From contig NZ_CP109901.1 of the NCBI RefSeq assembly GCF_033095805.1, positions 496,001 to 560,000 of the forward strand: a stretch of DNA of 64,000 nucleotides, written 5' to 3'. Below, in pieces: positions 60,800-64,000 of this stretch; positions within the stretch are counted from its first letter, which is position 1; the number at the start of each line of letters is the position of its first letter. The translations under genes were made by a program, and so were the position numbers. This stretch comes from Serratia sp. UGAL515B_01. Its GTDB lineage: Bacteria > Pseudomonadota > Gammaproteobacteria > Enterobacterales > Enterobacteriaceae. A model generated the notes under the pieces. It saw nothing but the letters and a program-made list of their open reading frames with translations. It had not been told where the DNA came from and ran no database searches.

Positions 60800-63700
60800 A
60801 TGCCAAAACGTACAGATATAAAAAGCATCCTGATCCTCGGTGCTGGCCCGATCGTCATCGGCCAGGCGTGTGAGTTCGATTACTCTGGTGCCCAGGCGTG
60901 TAAAGCGCTGCGTGAAGAGGGGTATCGCGTTATTTTGGTCAACTCTAATCCAGCAACTATCATGACTGACCCTGAAATGGCCGATGCGACCTATATCGAG
61001 CCTATTCACTGGGAAGTAGTACGTAAAATCATTGAAAAAGAACGCCCGGATGCGGTGTTGCCGACCATGGGCGGGCAAACGGCCCTGAACTGTGCGCTGG
61101 AGTTGGAACGTCAGGGAGTCCTGGCCGAATTTGGCGTAACGATGATCGGCGCTACGGCAGATGCCATCGACAAAGCCGAAGATCGCCGCCGTTTTGATAT
61201 CGCCATGAAGAAGATCGGCCTGGATACGGCGCGTTCAGGAATTGCCCATAACATGGAAGAGGCGTTGGCGGTAGCCGCTGATGTGGGCTTCCCGTGCATT
61301 ATTCGACCTTCATTTACCATGGGGGGAACCGGTGGGGGGATCGCCTACAATCGTGAAGAATTTGAAGAGATCTGCGAGCGCGGTTTGGATCTATCGCCGA
61401 CCAAAGAGCTGCTGATTGATGAATCGCTGATTGGTTGGAAAGAGTACGAAATGGAAGTGGTGCGTGATAAGAATGATAACTGCATCATTGTCTGCTCCAT
61501 TGAAAATTTCGATGCTATGGGTATCCATACCGGTGATTCGATTACCGTTGCACCTGCGCAGACGTTGACCGATAAAGAATACCAAATTATGCGTAACGCC
61601 TCGATGGCGGTGCTGCGTGAGATTGGCGTTGAGACTGGTGGCTCCAACGTACAGTTCTCGGTGAATCCGAAAACCGGTCGTTTGATCGTGATCGAAATGA
61701 ACCCACGCGTATCCCGTTCATCGGCACTGGCATCGAAAGCGACCGGTTTTCCCATAGCCAAAATTGCCGCCAAGCTGGCTGTGGGTTACACCCTCGATGA
61801 ATTGATGAATGATATTACCGGTGGCCGTACGCCTGCCTCGTTTGAACCTTCAATCGATTACGTTGTGACCAAAATTCCGCGTTTTAACTTCGAGAAATTT
61901 GTCGGTGCTAATGACCGGCTGACTACGCAGATGAAATCCGTGGGTGAAGTGATGGCGATTGGTCGTACCCAGCAGGAGTCTTTGCAGAAAGCGCTGCGTG
62001 GTTTGGAGGTTGGTGCTACCGGTTTTGATCCGAAAGTCAGCCTGGACGATCCGGAGGCACTAACCAAGATCCGTCGTGAACTGAAAGATGCCGGTTCAGA
62101 TCGTATCTGGTATATCGCCGATGCTTTCCGTGCCGGTATGTCTGTTGACGGTGTATTCAATCTGACTAACGTTGACCGCTGGTTCCTGGTACAGATCGAA
62201 GAGTTGGTGCGCCTGGAAGAGCAGGTTGCTGAAAAAGGTATCAACGGCCTGAATGAAGCTTTCTTGCGAATGTTAAAACGCAAAGGTTTTGCTGATGCGC
62301 GCTTGGCCAAGCTGGCGGGCGTTTCTGAAAACGAAATCCGCAAGTTGCGCCATAGCTTCAACCTGCACCCGGTATACAAGCGTGTAGATACTTGTGCAGC
62401 AGAGTTCGCTACCGATACCGCCTATATGTATTCCACTTATGAAGAGGAATGTGAATCCAACCCGACTAATGACCGCCCTAAAGTGATGGTGCTTGGCGGA
62501 GGGCCAAACCGTATCGGGCAAGGTATCGAATTCGATTACTGTTGTGTACATGCTTCTTTAGCCCTGCGCGAAGATGGCTACGAGACCATTATGGTCAACT
62601 GTAACCCGGAAACTGTTTCTACCGATTACGACACTTCAGATCGCCTGTACTTTGAACCAGTGACGCTGGAAGACGTGCTTGAAATTGTACGCATCGAGAA
62701 ACCAAAAGGCGTGATCGTACAATACGGTGGGCAAACTCCACTGAAGTTGGCACGTGAGTTGGAAGCAGCAGGTGTGCCGATTATCGGGACTAGCCCGGAT
62801 GCGATTGATCGTGCGGAAGACCGTGAGCGTTTCCAACAGGCGGTCAATCGTCTGGGATTAAAGCAACCAGCCAATGCCACTGTGGCAACCATCGAACAGG
62901 CGGTAGAAAAGGCAGCGGGTATCGGTTATCCGTTGGTGGTTCGCCCGTCATACGTACTGGGTGGCCGTGCGATGGAGATCGTTTATGACGAAATAGACCT
63001 GCGTCGCTATTTTCAGAATGCGGTCAGCGTGTCGAATGATGCTCCGGTACTGCTGGATCGCTTCCTGGATGATGCTGTGGAGGTGGATGTGGATGCTATC
63101 TGCGACGGCGAACGCGTGCTGATCGGTGGCATTATGGAACACATCGAACAGGCTGGCGTTCACTCTGGTGATTCCGCATGTTCACTGCCTGCTTACACCC
63201 TGAGCAAAGAGATCCAGGACGTGATGCGCCAGCAGGTTGAAAAACTGGCTTTTGAGCTGCAGGTCCGTGGTTTGATGAATGTGCAGTTTGCGGTGAAAAA
63301 TAACGAAGTTTACCTGATTGAAGTGAACCCACGTGCAGCACGTACGGTGCCGTTTGTCTCCAAAGCTACCGGTGTGCCGCTGGCGAAAGTAGCAGCGCGA
63401 GTCATGGCAGGTAAATCGCTGGCTGAACAAGGCGTGACCGAAGAAATTATTCCACCGTACTATTCGGTGAAAGAAGTGGTACTGCCTTTCAATAAGTTTC
63501 CAGGTGTAGACCCTATTCTCGGGCCAGAAATGCGTTCGACCGGGGAAGTGATGGGCGTTGGCCGCACCTTTGCTGAAGCATTTTCCAAAGCGATGCTGGG
63601 CAGTAACTCAGGGATGAAAAAACAGGGGCGTGCGCTGCTGTCGGTGCGTGAAGGGGATAAGACTCGCGTCGTAGATTTGGCGGCCAGCCTGCTCAAGCAG

Positions 63701-64000
63701 GGCTTTGAACTGGATGCGACACACGGTACTGCCGTGGTGCTTGGCGAAGCAGGAATTAACCCTCGTTTGGTTAACAAAGTGCATGAAGGGCGTCCGCACA
63801 TTCAGGATCGTATCAAGAATGGTGAGTATACCTATATCGTCAATACCACTGCAGGGCGTCAGGCGATAGAAGACTCCAAACTGATCCGCCGCAGTGCACT
63901 GCAATACAAAGTGCATTACGACACCACGCTTAACGGCGGTTTTGCCACCGCGATGGCGTTGAAAGCTGACCCTACCGAGCAGGTGAGTTCAGTACAGGAA
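60800..64000 (+). CDS. carB: carbamoyl-phosphate synthase large subunit, 3' end outside window
   Basis: 1067 codons are present and the frame is open to the last base; the E. coli protein has 1073, so about six residues and the stop are missing. Two homologous ATP-grasp synthetase halves: the first opens [20 protein letters not shown] with [11 protein letters not shown] near residue 172; the second opens [20 protein letters not shown] near 562 with [16 protein letters not shown] near 715. The C-terminal allosteric domain begins near 936. The ATG at 60800 is preceded by AGGAGCC. Confidence 0.97.
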   Translation, partial: MPKRTDIKSILILGAGPIVIGQACEFDYSGAQACKALREEGYRVILVNSNPATIMTDPEMADATYIEPIHWEVVRKIIEKERPDAVLPTMGGQTALNCALELERQGVLAEFGVTMIGATADAIDKAEDRRRFDIAMKKIGLDTARSGIAHNMEEALAVAADVGFPCIIRPSFTMGGTGGGIAYNREEFEEICERGLDLSPTKELLIDESLIGWKEYEMEVVRDKNDNCIIVCSIENFDAMGIHTGDSITVAPAQTLTDKEYQIMRNASMAVLREIGVETGGSNVQFSVNPKTGRLIVIEMNPRVSRSSALASKATGFPIAKIAAKLAVGYTLDELMNDITGGRTPASFEPSIDYVVTKIPRFNFEKFVGANDRLTTQMKSVGEVMAIGRTQQESLQKALRGLEVGATGFDPKVSLDDPEALTKIRRELKDAGSDRIWYIADAFRAGMSVDGVFNLTNVDRWFLVQIEELVRLEEQVAEKGINGLNEAFLRMLKRKGFADARLAKLAGVSENEIRKLRHSFNLHPVYKRVDTCAAEFATDTAYMYSTYEEECESNPTNDRPKVMVLGGGPNRIGQGIEFDYCCVHASLALREDGYETIMVNCNPETVSTDYDTSDRLYFEPVTLEDVLEIVRIEKPKGVIVQYGGQTPLKLARELEAAGVPIIGTSPDAIDRAEDRERFQQAVNRLGLKQPANATVATIEQAVEKAAGIGYPLVVRPSYVLGGRAMEIVYDEIDLRRYFQNAVSVSNDAPVLLDRFLDDAVEVDVDAICDGERVLIGGIMEHIEQAGVHSGDSACSLPAYTLSKEIQDVMRQQVEKLAFELQVRGLMNVQFAVKNNEVYLIEVNPRAARTVPFVSKATGVPLAKVAARVMAGKSLAEQGVTEEIIPPYYSVKEVVLPFNKFPGVDPILGPEMRSTGEVMGVGRTFAEAFSKAMLGSNSGMKKQGRALLSVREGDKTRVVDLAASLLKQGFELDATHGTAVVLGEAGINPRLVNKVHEGRPHIQDRIKNGEYTYIVNTTAGRQAIEDSKLIRRSALQYKVHYDTTLNGGFATAMALKADPTEQVSSVQE

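Overview
The window is a chromosomal segment of a gammaproteobacterium of the order Enterobacterales. Gene order (prfC-osmY-ytjA-yjjU-yjjV, deoCABD, ytjB/serB-radA-nadR, ettA, slt-trpR-yjjX-gpmB-rob-creA-arcA, thrLABC, yaaA-yaaJ-talB-mog-satP-dnaKJ-nhaAR-rpsT-ribF-ileS-lspA-fkpB-ispH-dapB-carAB) follows the E. coli region that runs across the thr locus. The protein variants and the extra genes (a MHS-type transporter beside mog, a CsbD-like gene beside ytjA, a CNT transporter before deoC) fit a Yersiniaceae member, Serratia-like. This placement is an inference from recalled family sequences; no search was run.

Layout. 1-1600: the 3' part of a phage tailspike-like gene that abuts prfC, probably one edge of a prophage lying to the left. 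1636-7025: RF3, then a group of stress and envelope genes (osmY, ytjA, csbD-like, yjjU, yjjV). 7026-13193: nucleoside uptake and the deoxyribonucleoside catabolic genes deoC, deoA, deoB and deoD. Two control regions here, before the transporter and before deoC, each carry a pair of CRP-type sites 52 bp apart, the arrangement of CRP/CytR promoters such as deoP2. 13232-18046: ytjB divergent from serB-radA, then nadR broken by a one-base frameshift, then a short unknown ORF. 18078-23765: minus-strand oxidoreductase, ettA and a P-type ATPase. 24329-32117: slt, trpR with its operator, yjjX, gpmB, rob, creA, arcA, a long AT-rich gap with a yjjY relic, and yjtD.

32118-37164 is the attenuated threonine operon. 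37205-43713 holds yaaA, an AGCS symporter, talB, mog, a MHS transporter and satP. 43886-47178 is dnaKJ behind a clear sigma-32 promoter. 47473-49762 is nhaAR. 49978-51505 is an AT-rich insert with an orphan fimbrial adhesin. rpsT, the ribF-ileS-lspA-fkpB-ispH operon, dapB and carAB follow. carAB has two canonical ARG boxes, and carB runs off the right edge about six codons before its expected end.

Most of the window is conserved housekeeping sequence. The points worth a second look are the prophage/prfC junction, the nadR frameshift, the unknown ORF after it, a P-type ATPase with altered ion ligands, the orphan adhesin, two intergenic repeat families, the yjjY relic and a pair of perfect hairpins before yjtD. 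I found no tRNA, rRNA, CRISPR array or complete insertion sequence, and no convincing new multi-gene system.
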